Assembly (NCBI GenBank): GCA_002451235.1
Contig: DKBN01000038.1
Coordinates: 5,027-11,976, forward strand
DNA from: Patescibacteria group bacterium UBA6899
GTDB lineage: Bacteria > Patescibacteriota > Minisyncoccia > Phycocordibacterales > UBA6899
Direction: 5' to 3'
DNA length: 6,950 bases
Part shown: positions 1-5,588 of the stretch, piece by piece
Position numbering within the stretch: the first letter of the stretch is position 1
Layout of the letters: each line of letters starts with the position of its first letter
Program-made: the position numbers and the translations under genes
Notes under the pieces: model-generated
Told to the model about the DNA's origin: nothing
Databases searched by the model: none
The model's input: only the letters and a program-made list of their open reading frames with translations

Positions 1-75
1 CCAGTCTCCCGCCGCCGGCTGCGTCGCGGACCCGTCGCCATTCGTGTCGCCGCCGACGCTGTCGTCGCGAAGAGA
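1..75. repeat. 75-bp perfect direct repeat, copy A (inside beta-helix gene)
   Basis: Bases 1-75 are identical to 700-774. The first mismatch is at 76 (G versus T at 775), and similarity then falls off. Copy A starts at the window edge, so it may extend further left. On the minus strand it encodes the 25-residue segment from SLRDD to AAGDW. The period is exactly 699 bp (233 codons). Confidence 0.95.
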
Positions 76-1086
76 GGTGACCACCGTCCCCTCGCCTCCA
101 TTTTCCCCGACCGTGAGGTTCCCGAAGATATAGATGAAATGATTTCCGAGCAATTTTACGATCGCCCCGGGCGCGATGGTCAAAGAGGCCTTCTTCGTTA
201 TGGTCAAAAAATATGGTATCACATATGGCACTCCGTCCTTTGGCCAGGTGGTCGGGGTATCGATCGTCCCAGAGATCTCGATCGCATGACCGCCAATATT
301 TCCTCCTTGATTGTTGAACGCCACCGTCCCATCGATCACCGCTGCGCGATCGGTAACGCCGTTGAAATCATTGTTCCCGATCTTGAGGGTCCCTTTATGG
401 GCAAGAATGCCCCGAGACATCTCGGAAAAAGAATTATTCGTACTTTCTGTGTACCCATAGTTGGAAACCATTCCATCTTGCATGTCGGAGAACTTCGTAT
501 CCGAGACCGTCGTCGTCCCTGATGATTGCATAATGCCGTATTGAACGAAGTGAGAGATCGAAGAATGGGTGATACTGATGATCGCACCATCGCTATAGAC
601 CGCACCGATCGGCATAGATGACCCATTCGGCAAACCGCCATATCGTATATCGACGTTATTGAATGTCCCGCTCGAGCCGCCGATAAAATAGAGGGTCATC
701 CAGTCTCCCGCCGCCGGCTGCGTCGCGGACCCGTCGCCATTCGTGTCGCCGCCGACGCTGTCGTCGCGAAGAGATGTGATGACAACGGTCTCTCCTCCCG
801 CGGCCCCAACCGTCAGCGTGCCGTAAATATAGTTCAGAAAATACCCCTGGATCTTCACGACAGTACCGGGTTCGATGGTAAGGGTTGACCCAGCAGGGAC
901 TGTGATCCCGTTAGCTATGATATAGGGGCCATTCGCTTTCGTCCAAATGACATTGCCGCTGATCGTCCCAGAGACCGTTGTTGAGGCCGCTGCGGAGTTT
1001 GCCAGGAAAAAGAAAGAGAATAGGGCCAAATATATGGCCTTTTGAACGCCCCCGAGCCTGTCTCCCCTCGGACAGATGCGCGTCAT
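1..1086 (-). CDS. Secreted right-handed beta-helix surface protein, N-terminal part (runs off left edge)
   Basis: This reading frame of 362 codons has no stop before the window edge, so only the N-terminal part is present. It begins at an ATG (1086) with a clear signal peptide: basic start (MTRICPRGDR), hydrophobic core AIYLALFSFFFLA, and an AAA|S cleavage site near residue 34. The mature part is rich in G, T, S, N and V with short beta-rung patterns (for example NNVDIRYGG, ISITHSSISHF, TTVSDTKFSDM), typical of pectin-lyase-like parallel beta-helices. Two gap-free 91-residue modules, residues 39-129 and 272-362, each begin SGTI, carry a LTIxPGxxVK stretch, and end in the same 25 residues (SLRDD to AAGDW), including DTNGDG, an Asp-rich loop like known calcium-binding loops. 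Residues 130-271 are beta-helix rungs. Such proteins are usually exported adhesins or carbohydrate-binding proteins; the exact role cannot be told, and I see no catalytic residues. Expression and export are inferred. Confidence 0.85.
   Translation of the reverse strand, partial: MTRICPRGDRLGGVQKAIYLALFSFFFLANSAAASTTVSGTISGNVIWTKANGPYIIANGITVPAGSTLTIEPGTVVKIQGYFLNYIYGTLTVGAAGGETVVITSLRDDSVGGDTNGDGSATQPAAGDWMTLYFIGGSSGTFNNVDIRYGGLPNGSSMPIGAVYSDGAIISITHSSISHFVQYGIMQSSGTTTVSDTKFSDMQDGMVSNYGYTESTNNSFSEMSRGILAHKGTLKIGNNDFNGVTDRAAVIDGTVAFNNQGGNIGGHAIEISGTIDTPTTWPKDGVPYVIPYFLTITKKASLTIAPGAIVKLLGNHFIYIFGNLTVGENGGEGTVVTSLRDDSVGGDTNGDGSATQPAAGDW
700..774. repeat. 75-bp perfect direct repeat, copy B (inside beta-helix gene)
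   Basis: This is the second copy of the 75-bp repeat and encodes the calcium-loop-like segment ending in GDW of the first beta-helix module. The neighbouring parts of the modules are clearly diverged at both protein and DNA level, so identity at the DNA level is confined to this stretch. Confidence 0.95.
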
Positions 1087-1116
1087 ATGCGTGGATGACC
1101 TTACCCTAGCAACATC

Positions 1117-1122
1117 TTTATA
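1117..1122 (-). promoter_or_regulatory. Possible -10 box of the beta-helix gene
   Basis: TATAAA on the minus strand lies 30 bases upstream of the ATG at 1086. It sits in the only A+T-rich stretch of the 175-base gap between the two genes. A transcript starting near 1110 would carry a leader of about 24 bases containing AGGGTAAGG, a possible but distant Shine-Dalgarno. I found no good -35 box, so this is a weak call. Confidence 0.3.
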
Positions 1123-1261
1123 TTTGGCAAGAACGACCAAAAGTTATGAGTTGGATATGAATATTTACTGGATCCCAGACGCTAACTGCCTGTTCATTTC
1201 AGCTTCATGCCTGGATCCTTGGATCAAAGATGTCTCTATGTAAGCGCAAGAGAATTTCCAT

Positions 1262-1774
1262 TCACAAGTTTCTGCTGTCGTACGCCCAATGCAGGAGCGC
1301 TTGTCGCTGTTTGCGGTGGCAGGAGATATCGCCCGGGCGGCAATTCTTCTTGATCTGCGCGATATGTCGGTGCATCGCGAGCCAGCGTTTGATCTGGCGC
1401 TCGTCCTCGGCTGGGATCCTCCGACCCATGAAATAGCGACAATACCATTGGAACCATCCGCGCGGATCGTCTTTGTATATCCATCCTTTTGCGCGCCACA
1501 CTGATAATGACTGACTTGCGTTGACGCCGAAATAATTGAGTTTCGGGTCACGTTCACTTTTTCCTTTCGTTTGAGATCTCGCCTTTACAAACCAATCCTT
1601 GGGGAACTCCTTCTTGCAGTCGCGCAAATACACTCCCCCGAATACGCCGAGTGCAAGCATCTGCTTCGGAGTGAGGTCTGGCTTGAAGCGCGCATCGAAA
1701 TGCTTTCCCATCGGCTCAACGAGCGCATATCGATATCCTTTTTGCATTTGGTCATTCACACGGATCTTTCTCAT
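1262..1774 (-). CDS. Conserved protein of unknown function, 170 aa (W/Y/C-rich)
   Basis: The 170-residue soluble protein has no signal peptide or membrane segment. Conserved-looking blocks, in order, are GYRYALVEPMGKHFD (13-27), LTPKQMLALGVFGGVYL (34-50), KEFPKDWF (55-62), YFGVNASQSLSVWRAKGWI (81-99), DPRGWFQWYCRYFMGRR (103-119), DERQIKRW (123-130) and RQALLHWAYDSRNL at the end. From memory, very similar WFQWYCR..GRR..DERQIKRW proteins of unknown function occur in candidate-phyla bacteria and in fungi and algae; I cannot name a domain or a reaction. The density of W, Y, R, H and D suggests a folded, perhaps nucleic-acid- or ligand-binding protein, but that is speculation. It lies 36 bp behind dinB on the same strand and could be co-transcribed, though it has its own -10-like sequence. 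Start: ATG 1774; the ATG at residue 10 is the alternative. Confidence 0.8.
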   Translation of the reverse strand: MRKIRVNDQMQKGYRYALVEPMGKHFDARFKPDLTPKQMLALGVFGGVYLRDCKKEFPKDWFVKARSQTKGKSERDPKLNYFGVNASQSLSVWRAKGWIYKDDPRGWFQWYCRYFMGRRIPAEDERQIKRWLAMHRHIAQIKKNCRPGDISCHRKQRQALLHWAYDSRNL

Positions 1775-1781
1775 GTCGGGA

Positions 1782-1790
1782 ATTCTATCA
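1782..1790 (-). promoter_or_regulatory. Extended -10 box (TGATAGAAT) for the 170-aa gene
   Basis: Read on the minus strand, TGATAGAAT matches the extended -10 pattern TGnTAnnnT. It is followed by seven bases and then the ATG at 1774. Transcription would start at or within a base of the start codon, giving a leaderless mRNA. No Shine-Dalgarno precedes the ATG, which fits. It sits between dinB and this gene, so the gene may have its own promoter as well as read-through from dinB. Confidence 0.45.
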
Positions 1791-1810
1791 TTGAAATTAT
1801 CCTTTTCGGC

Positions 1811-3100
1811 CTACCTCTCTGCTTGGAAGAATGGCATACCGCGCGTGTGGTTCTTCGGCTTCTTTTTTCCGTTCCTCATTGGCCCTGGTGCAGCCCCTCG
1901 CTTCCTTTGCCCAGGCCGCGAAGCAGCGAGATGGACGACCGATGCCCCGTATCGCTCGTTAAGGGCATCAACCCTCTCGTAGACCTTCGCGAGCCTCTCG
2001 TGAGCGGTCGGGGCGAATAGATCGGAGGCGACCGATGACTCGGGGATGAGATCGTGGATAATGACACCGGTGGCACGGTATGGCCCCCCGCTGTCGAGAA
2101 GAGGGTCAAGCTGGGTCTCGATGAAGGGCAGGAGCTCGGAAGGAAGATTCGTTGGATGAAGGGGCTTTATGGTCGTACTTCGATATTTGAACGTCTGCGT
2201 CTTCACGAAGAAAGAGAGCAAGCGAGGTGCGACGCCATCCTCACGTGCGCTCTTGAGCACCGATTCCAGGTGCCTCGTCAATTCGCGAGAGAGGACCTTC
2301 CGATCCGATGTCGGCGGAGTGAACGTCCGAGTATGCATGAACGACTGTTGCTTGCCGCGCACGCCGGCGTGCGCGGGATGGACCATTTCCCCGCGCAGCT
2401 CCTTCCAAAGCTCGACATACGGCTTCGATAATCGACTCGCGACCCATTTCTCGGGGCGATCGATGAAGCGCAATGCTGTTGACACTCCTTCTTCCTTGAG
2501 TTTCACACTCGTTCGTCTGCCTATCCCCCACACTTTTTCTATCGGTGTCACCGCAAGGAATTCTTTGGCGCGAGGGAGCGGTATGAACACGCATCCGTCC
2601 GGCTTATCGTGCTTCGACGCCACCTTAGCAAGGGTCTTTGTCGGTGCGAGTCCGACGGAAAACGTCATGCCGAGTTCTTTCTGCAGATCGCGTTTCATCG
2701 CTCGCGCCATGGCTTCGTAGGTCGTTTTTTTTGGTATCTGAAAGCCGGTGATGTCCGCGAACGACTCGTCGATAGAATATGGCTCGACCTCCGGAGTATA
2801 GCGGAAGATGATCCGGTTCATCGCGCGCGACACCTCTGTGTACCACGCATAGTCCCCCGCGAAGATGATCACTTCAGGGAATAGCCGTCGCACCTTCGCG
2901 ATCGGCATGCCGCGCGTGATCCCGAGCGCCTTCGCTTCGTATGTCATTGCCGTCGCAATGCCGCGTTCGGCGCCGACGACCACGGGCTTCCCGCGCAGGC
3001 TTGGATCTCGCGCTACCTCGCAGGAAGCAAAGAATCCGTCGCCGTCGACGTGGACGATCGCCCAGGGATATTCCAGCTCCTCGCCATTCCGGCTCTTCAT
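1811..3100 (-). CDS. dinB: Y-family translesion DNA polymerase (DNA polymerase IV / UmuC-like)
   Basis: Error-prone polymerase that inserts nucleotides opposite damaged template bases. Numbering from the ATG at 3100 (429 aa), the palm motif VHVDGDGFFASCE carries the metal-binding Asp19 and Asp21, with Phe24 at the steric-gate position that excludes ribonucleotides. YSIDESFAD supplies the catalytic Asp111-Glu112 pair. FSVGLAPTKTLAKVASK (about 147-163) is the conserved Y-family block, followed by the thumb helix-hairpin-helix around VWGIGRRTSVKLKEEG and a little-finger domain from about 240 to 350. The basic C-terminal tail (QRKRG, GKKKPK, ending MPFFQAER) shows no clear QLxLF-type clamp-binding motif. 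An upstream in-frame ATG at 3115 exists, but the 3100 start is preferred because GTATACT lies exactly six bases before it and would overlap the longer reading. Length fits the family. The gene follows DUF302 after a 104-bp gap. Confidence 0.95.
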   Translation of the reverse strand: MKSRNGEELEYPWAIVHVDGDGFFASCEVARDPSLRGKPVVVGAERGIATAMTYEAKALGITRGMPIAKVRRLFPEVIIFAGDYAWYTEVSRAMNRIIFRYTPEVEPYSIDESFADITGFQIPKKTTYEAMARAMKRDLQKELGMTFSVGLAPTKTLAKVASKHDKPDGCVFIPLPRAKEFLAVTPIEKVWGIGRRTSVKLKEEGVSTALRFIDRPEKWVASRLSKPYVELWKELRGEMVHPAHAGVRGKQQSFMHTRTFTPPTSDRKVLSRELTRHLESVLKSAREDGVAPRLLSFFVKTQTFKYRSTTIKPLHPTNLPSELLPFIETQLDPLLDSGGPYRATGVIIHDLIPESSVASDLFAPTAHERLAKVYERVDALNERYGASVVHLAASRPGQRKRGAAPGPMRNGKKKPKNHTRGMPFFQAER

Positions 3101-3106
3101 ATCGGA

Positions 3107-3112
3107 AGTATA
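3107..3112 (-). promoter_or_regulatory. -10 box TATACT of dinB, leaderless arrangement
   Basis: TATACT (with a G before it, GTATACT) lies on the minus strand, followed by six bases (TCCGAT) and the ATG at 3100. With the usual distance from -10 to transcription start, the first transcribed base would be the A of the ATG. No Shine-Dalgarno precedes either candidate ATG. The same heptamer at the same spacing precedes the zinc-ribbon and PAP2 genes. Confidence 0.65.
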
Positions 3113-3160
3113 CATGCCGGTGCGAGAGGAAACACTGTCGGGCTTTCGATTGTCCCACTT

Positions 3161-3181
3161 CTGATCTTATTCAAGATTCAG
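3161..3181. promoter_or_regulatory. Imperfect palindrome upstream of dinB
   Basis: The half-sites CTGATCTT and AAGATTCAG flank the spacer ATTC; they are inverted copies of each other apart from one extra A. It starts with CTG and ends with CAG, but the spacing is longer than in a classical LexA box. It lies about 60-80 bases before the presumed dinB transcription start and behind the DUF302 stop codon. It could be a regulator site, or a hairpin without a T-run at the end of the upstream operon. Confidence 0.3.
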
Positions 3182-3194
3182 TGCGATCTGGGCG

Positions 3195-3217
3195 AAAAAC
3201 GGTCCTAGATCGATCCG
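3195..3217 (-). terminator. Possible weak intrinsic terminator behind the DUF302 gene
   Basis: On the minus strand CGGATC (3217-3212) can pair with GACCG (3204-3200) with one bulged A, and five Ts follow directly (3199-3195). The TAG stop codon at 3207-3205 lies in the loop region. The stem is only five pairs, so termination is probably partial. Confidence 0.35.
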
Positions 3218-3588
3218 ATCACTGTCTCGAGTTTTTGTTCAACCGTCTTCGCTATTTCGGCAAGTTTCGGATTCTCGACCATACTCATTGCGACCGAGGG
3301 TCTGATCGCGGATACATGCGTCTTCCCTTCGTCCTCATACACGATGACGTTGCATGGGAGCAGGAGACCGATCTCTCGTTCCGAAAGAAGCGCCTGGTGC
3401 GCGAGCGGAGGATTGCATGCGCCGAGGATCACGTAGTTATCGAACTCGACATCAAGTTTCTTCTTCATGGTCGATCGAACATCGATCTCGGTGAGTGCGC
3501 CGAACCCCTCTTTCGCGAGCGCTTCTTTTGTCCGCCGAAGTGCTTCCTCGAACGGATATTCTGTGGACTTACTGATGCCGTAGTGCAT
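3205..3588 (-). CDS. DUF302 family protein
   Basis: The 127-residue protein matches the DUF302 family closely across its length: GFGALTEIDVRSTMKKKLDV (about 27-46), the hallmark ILGACNPPLAHQAL (about 54-67), EIGLLLPCNVIVYE (about 71-84), then VSAIRPSVAMSMV and a C-terminal helix. DUF302 proteins are small soluble proteins of unknown biochemical function, often found near envelope, redox or metal-handling genes; the two cysteines in ACNPP and LLPCNV are typical of the family. The reading frame is open much further upstream, but that part overlaps the NUDIX gene. The ATG at 3588 is chosen because AGGA lies six bases before it and the family homology begins right there. It is the last gene of the zinc-ribbon/NUDIX operon, 34 bp behind the NUDIX stop. 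Confidence 0.9.
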   Translation of the reverse strand: MHYGISKSTEYPFEEALRRTKEALAKEGFGALTEIDVRSTMKKKLDVEFDNYVILGACNPPLAHQALLSEREIGLLLPCNVIVYEDEGKTHVSAIRPSVAMSMVENPKLAEIAKTVEQKLETVIGSI

Positions 3589-3622
3589 AACATTCCTATG
3601 ATACACGCGGAAGGCAGCGAAT

Positions 3623-4063
3623 TCAACGCGATCCCATAATGAATCTCGGCGTATCAGAAAGCACTCTTCCAACGCGGAAATCCTCCGCGAGCTCTTGTGG
3701 CAATATACGAACGTCGTCCGTTGGCGAAGCCCAAAAGATCTCGGCGATCTCGTGATCATGCGTTCCCGATAACTTTTCAAGGTCTTTATAGTCTGCTCCA
3801 TTCGATACCTCGAAGAAGAACTCGACCGGCTGACCCCTGTCTCCATCCATGAAGGTGTTCACATAAAGGAGTCTTCCGATCTTTGGCTCGACCCCTAACT
3901 CCTCGACGATCTCCCTCCTGAGACATTCCTGGAGCCCCTCGCCAAGATCAAGGTGACCACCCGGAAGCGCTGCGAAACTTGTATCGTGCGGGTGGCGAAC
4001 AAGTAATAATCTTCCCTCATGAAAGATGATCGCGCGAGAGCGGATGACGAATGCTCCGCTCAT
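3623..4063 (-). CDS. NUDIX hydrolase
   Basis: This enzyme of 146 residues should cleave a nucleoside diphosphate linked to another group, using metal ions. The full Nudix box is present, GHLDLGEGLQECLRREIVEE plus LGV, with the pattern G-x5-E-x7-RE-I-x-EE-x-G-V; the metal-binding glutamates are all kept. The preceding strand IIFHEGRLLLVRHP and FAALPGG are typical. The substrate cannot be read from the sequence (oxidised nucleotides, ADP-ribose or a nucleotide sugar are all possible). Start choice: ATG 4063 overlaps the stop of the zinc-ribbon gene as ATGA, a common sign of translational coupling, and GAGGTGGAGG lies just upstream; an in-frame GTG at 4072 is less likely. It is the middle gene of a three-gene operon. 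Confidence 0.93.
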   Translation of the reverse strand: MSGAFVIRSRAIIFHEGRLLLVRHPHDTSFAALPGGHLDLGEGLQECLRREIVEELGVEPKIGRLLYVNTFMDGDRGQPVEFFFEVSNGADYKDLEKLSGTHDHEIAEIFWASPTDDVRILPQELAEDFRVGRVLSDTPRFIMGSR

Positions 4064-4290
4064 GCCCTCCACCTCGGAGCGAATCGGACCATGAAGGTGA
4101 ATAATTTCGCCTGAATAGGATTTATCCCGCGATCCACCATTCCTTTATAACAGACTTCTTGGAACCCCTTGATGTCTCCCTCATAGGTAAATTTCCCGCC
4201 TGTGTAGCAGAGGCTACAATATTTATCGGACTCACGTGCTCCTGTGTCCTTGTCGAACGGCATGAGACAGCTTTCACAGGAGTTCTTCAT
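4060..4290 (-). CDS. Small zinc-ribbon protein (Zn_ribbon_2-like)
   Basis: A 76-residue protein with two Cys-x2-Cys knuckles, Cys5/Cys8 (SCESCLMPF) and Cys25/Cys28 (YCSLCYTGGKF), which should bind one zinc ion. The pattern CxSCxMPF, then YCxxCYxxGKF, is that of the putative zinc-ribbon family often annotated as Zn_ribbon_2. The rest (GFQEVCYKGMVDRGINPIQAKLF, then a basic end RFAPRWRA) is probably helical. Its role is unknown. The open frame extends to 4377, but that part covers the opposite promoter and gene; the ATG at 4290 has a -10 box exactly six bases upstream and begins right at the zinc-ribbon homology. It is the first gene of an operon with NUDIX (4-base ATGA overlap) and DUF302, and diverges from PAP2. 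Confidence 0.85.
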   Translation of the reverse strand: MKNSCESCLMPFDKDTGARESDKYCSLCYTGGKFTYEGDIKGFQEVCYKGMVDRGINPIQAKLFTFMVRFAPRWRA

Positions 4291-4296
4291 GTTAGC

Positions 4297-4305
4297 AGTA
4301 TACCA
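4297..4305 (-). promoter_or_regulatory. Extended -10 box (TGGTATACT) of the zinc-ribbon/NUDIX/DUF302 operon
   Basis: On the minus strand TGG-TATACT fits the extended -10 pattern TGn plus hexamer. Six bases (GCTAAC) then separate it from the ATG at 4290, so the transcript should begin at the start codon. No -35 box was recognised, which is usual for extended -10 promoters. It is back to back with the PAP2 promoter, with the two presumed starts about 70 bp apart. Confidence 0.65.
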
Positions 4306-4348
4306 CAGGGAGGGTGCGAATGCGCTGGAGCTCATAAGACGGAACACG

Positions 4349-4354
4349 TATACT
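4349..4354 (+). promoter_or_regulatory. -10 box TATACT of the PAP2 gene, leaderless arrangement
   Basis: TATACT on the plus strand (preceded by G) is followed by six bases (TGCTTC) and the ATG at 4361. This is the same arrangement as at dinB and the zinc-ribbon gene. There is no Shine-Dalgarno before the ATG. Confidence 0.65.
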
Positions 4355-4360
4355 TGCTTC

Positions 4361-5062
4361 ATGTCCGAATCGAACACACATACCTGGGGCGTCCCTCTTT
4401 TCTATCGTGTTGTTCCCACCACCCTCACATGCTACCGCAAATGGAATCTTCTTTGTCAGGTTCTCGCGGTGGTATTCACGATCGCCATCGTGATGACCGG
4501 GCTCGATTGGAAATATTTCGTCGTGTTCCATGGTGATAGCATTCGAGGATTTATCTTTCCCGCGATCTTGCTCGGGATGTTCCTTCCCTTCATCATTCCG
4601 CTCTCCTTCCTTGCGGCAGGAACCATACTTAAAAAAGCTCGTTTCTCTAACGCGGCGTGGGGTATCGCGCAATCAGCCCTTCTCGGCCTCATCATCTCGT
4701 CTTTTTATAAGGCATTCACCGGTCGTATCCCTCCGCGTATGGCGAACGCAGTAACGAGCGTCGATATCAGCCATGGATTCCAATTCGGGCTTTTAGAAGG
4801 CGGTGTGTTCTGGGGATGGCCGTCTTCGCATACCACGGTCGCCTTCGCAATGGCGGCCGCATTCGCGACACTCTTCCCCGAAGAGCGTGTCGCGAAATGG
4901 CTTGCGTACGCGTATGCCGCCTATGTGGCGTTCAGTGTGTCGGTATCGATCCATTGGCTCTCCGAGGCGGTCGCGGGAACCATCTTCGGCATCGTGATCG
5001 GGATGGCGGTCGGCCAAAGTTTCCGGGAAAGATCGGGGCGCACCGAATCCTTTCCAGGATAG
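4361..5062 (+). CDS. PAP2-family membrane phosphatase
   Basis: Polytopic membrane protein of 233 residues with about six hydrophobic segments (roughly 32-48, 63-88, 100-116, 156-172, 179-196, 202-219). It belongs to the PAP2 phosphatases, which remove phosphate from lipids such as undecaprenyl diphosphate or phosphatidate at the membrane. The three motifs are recognisable but altered: KAFTGRIPPR (117-126) in place of K-x6-RP, GWPSSHTT with His157 in place of PSGH, and SVSIHWLSEAVAG with His198 followed by Glu202 where Asp is usual and no Arg at the SR position. Both catalytic histidines remain. Similar SISIHW variants are, to my recollection, common in candidate-phyla genomes, so it is probably active. 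The start at 4361 is chosen because of the -10 box six bases upstream; the open frame reaches back to 4244 but overlaps the divergent gene. It converges on DUF1761 with a 40-bp gap and no obvious terminator. Confidence 0.88.
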   Translation: MSESNTHTWGVPLFYRVVPTTLTCYRKWNLLCQVLAVVFTIAIVMTGLDWKYFVVFHGDSIRGFIFPAILLGMFLPFIIPLSFLAAGTILKKARFSNAAWGIAQSALLGLIISSFYKAFTGRIPPRMANAVTSVDISHGFQFGLLEGGVFWGWPSSHTTVAFAMAAAFATLFPEERVAKWLAYAYAAYVAFSVSVSIHWLSEAVAGTIFGIVIGMAVGQSFRERSGRTESFPG

Positions 5063-5102
5063 AGGGCACGATCAACGCACTCAGGCGACTTATCTCAAGA
5101 TC

Positions 5103-5552
5103 CTATGCGAAAAAACCTGCCAGAAACGCGATCAGGAGCACCGTCACGAGATTTTCGAAAATGTCTGAAAAGAACTTTTGCCACGCTATCTTCCTGTCGC
5201 AATTGCTCCAAAGAATACCGGAGCCGATCATTGGTACCATATAGCAGAGCCAACCCATCGCGATGAATCCGACGGCCATCACGAACGGCGTGTTGTTGCG
5301 CATGCTCGTGGTCACAATGAACACCACCGCGAACGATGTCAGGAACGAAAGCGCCAGTTGCCCCGCGTACATCTTCGGCATCATCGGTTTCGCCTCTTCC
5401 ATCTTCTTCTTTCGTTCTTCTTCTGTGAGCGAGTCCATACCAAGATAGCGCATGTGGATCTTCCCCATGGGGGTCGCGTTCGAATACCAGAATGTGCCAA
5501 CGACCGCTGCGATTACAGCGCCTGCAAGAGCGATCAATACTGTGGTGAACAT
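5103..5552 (-). CDS. DUF1761 family small membrane protein
   Basis: The 149-residue protein has four predicted membrane helices, about 3-22, 64-84, 89-113 and 132-148. After the first helix it has GTFWYSNATPMGKIHM, the family-like G-x-x-WYS-x-x-x-x-G-K pattern, and a charged loop (LTEEERKKKMEEAK) before helix two. DUF1761 proteins are small bacterial inner-membrane proteins without known function. No catalytic residues are apparent. It is transcribed alone on the minus strand from a good extended -10 box upstream, and converges on the PAP2 gene. Confidence 0.82.
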   Translation of the reverse strand: MFTTVLIALAGAVIAAVVGTFWYSNATPMGKIHMRYLGMDSLTEEERKKKMEEAKPMMPKMYAGQLALSFLTSFAVVFIVTTSMRNNTPFVMAVGFIAMGWLCYMVPMIGSGILWSNCDRKIAWQKFFSDIFENLVTVLLIAFLAGFFA

Positions 5553-5588
5553 AATATGAAGATAGTGTATAAGAATATCTCACGCACC

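Noticed and set aside
139..522. Plus-strand open frame of 127 codons in the left region
   Set aside because: It lies opposite the beta-helix gene, whose minus-strand frame has a signal peptide and clear repeated modules. The plus-strand product has no family-like pattern.
1..774. CRISPR or other short-repeat array
   Set aside because: There are only two copies 699 bp apart and both are in frame inside a coding sequence, so this is a protein module repeat.
3589..3846. N-terminal extension of the DUF302 frame upstream of 3588
   Set aside because: The extra 86 residues overlap the NUDIX gene in another frame, are R/S-rich without pattern, and DUF302 homology and an AGGA ribosome site both point to 3588.
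1811..4290. A new defence or repair system formed by dinB, DUF302, NUDIX and zinc-ribbon genes
   Set aside because: The genes share a strand, but dinB has its own promoter and there is a probable terminator before it. Nothing in the families points to a joint defence function.
4291..4377. N-terminal extension of the zinc-ribbon frame (MFDSDMKQ...)
   Set aside because: It covers the divergent promoter region and part of the PAP2 start; the zinc-ribbon homology and the -10 box support the ATG at 4290.
5063..5102. Shared terminator between the convergent PAP2 and DUF1761 genes
   Set aside because: The 40 bases hold no stem followed by a T-run on either strand.
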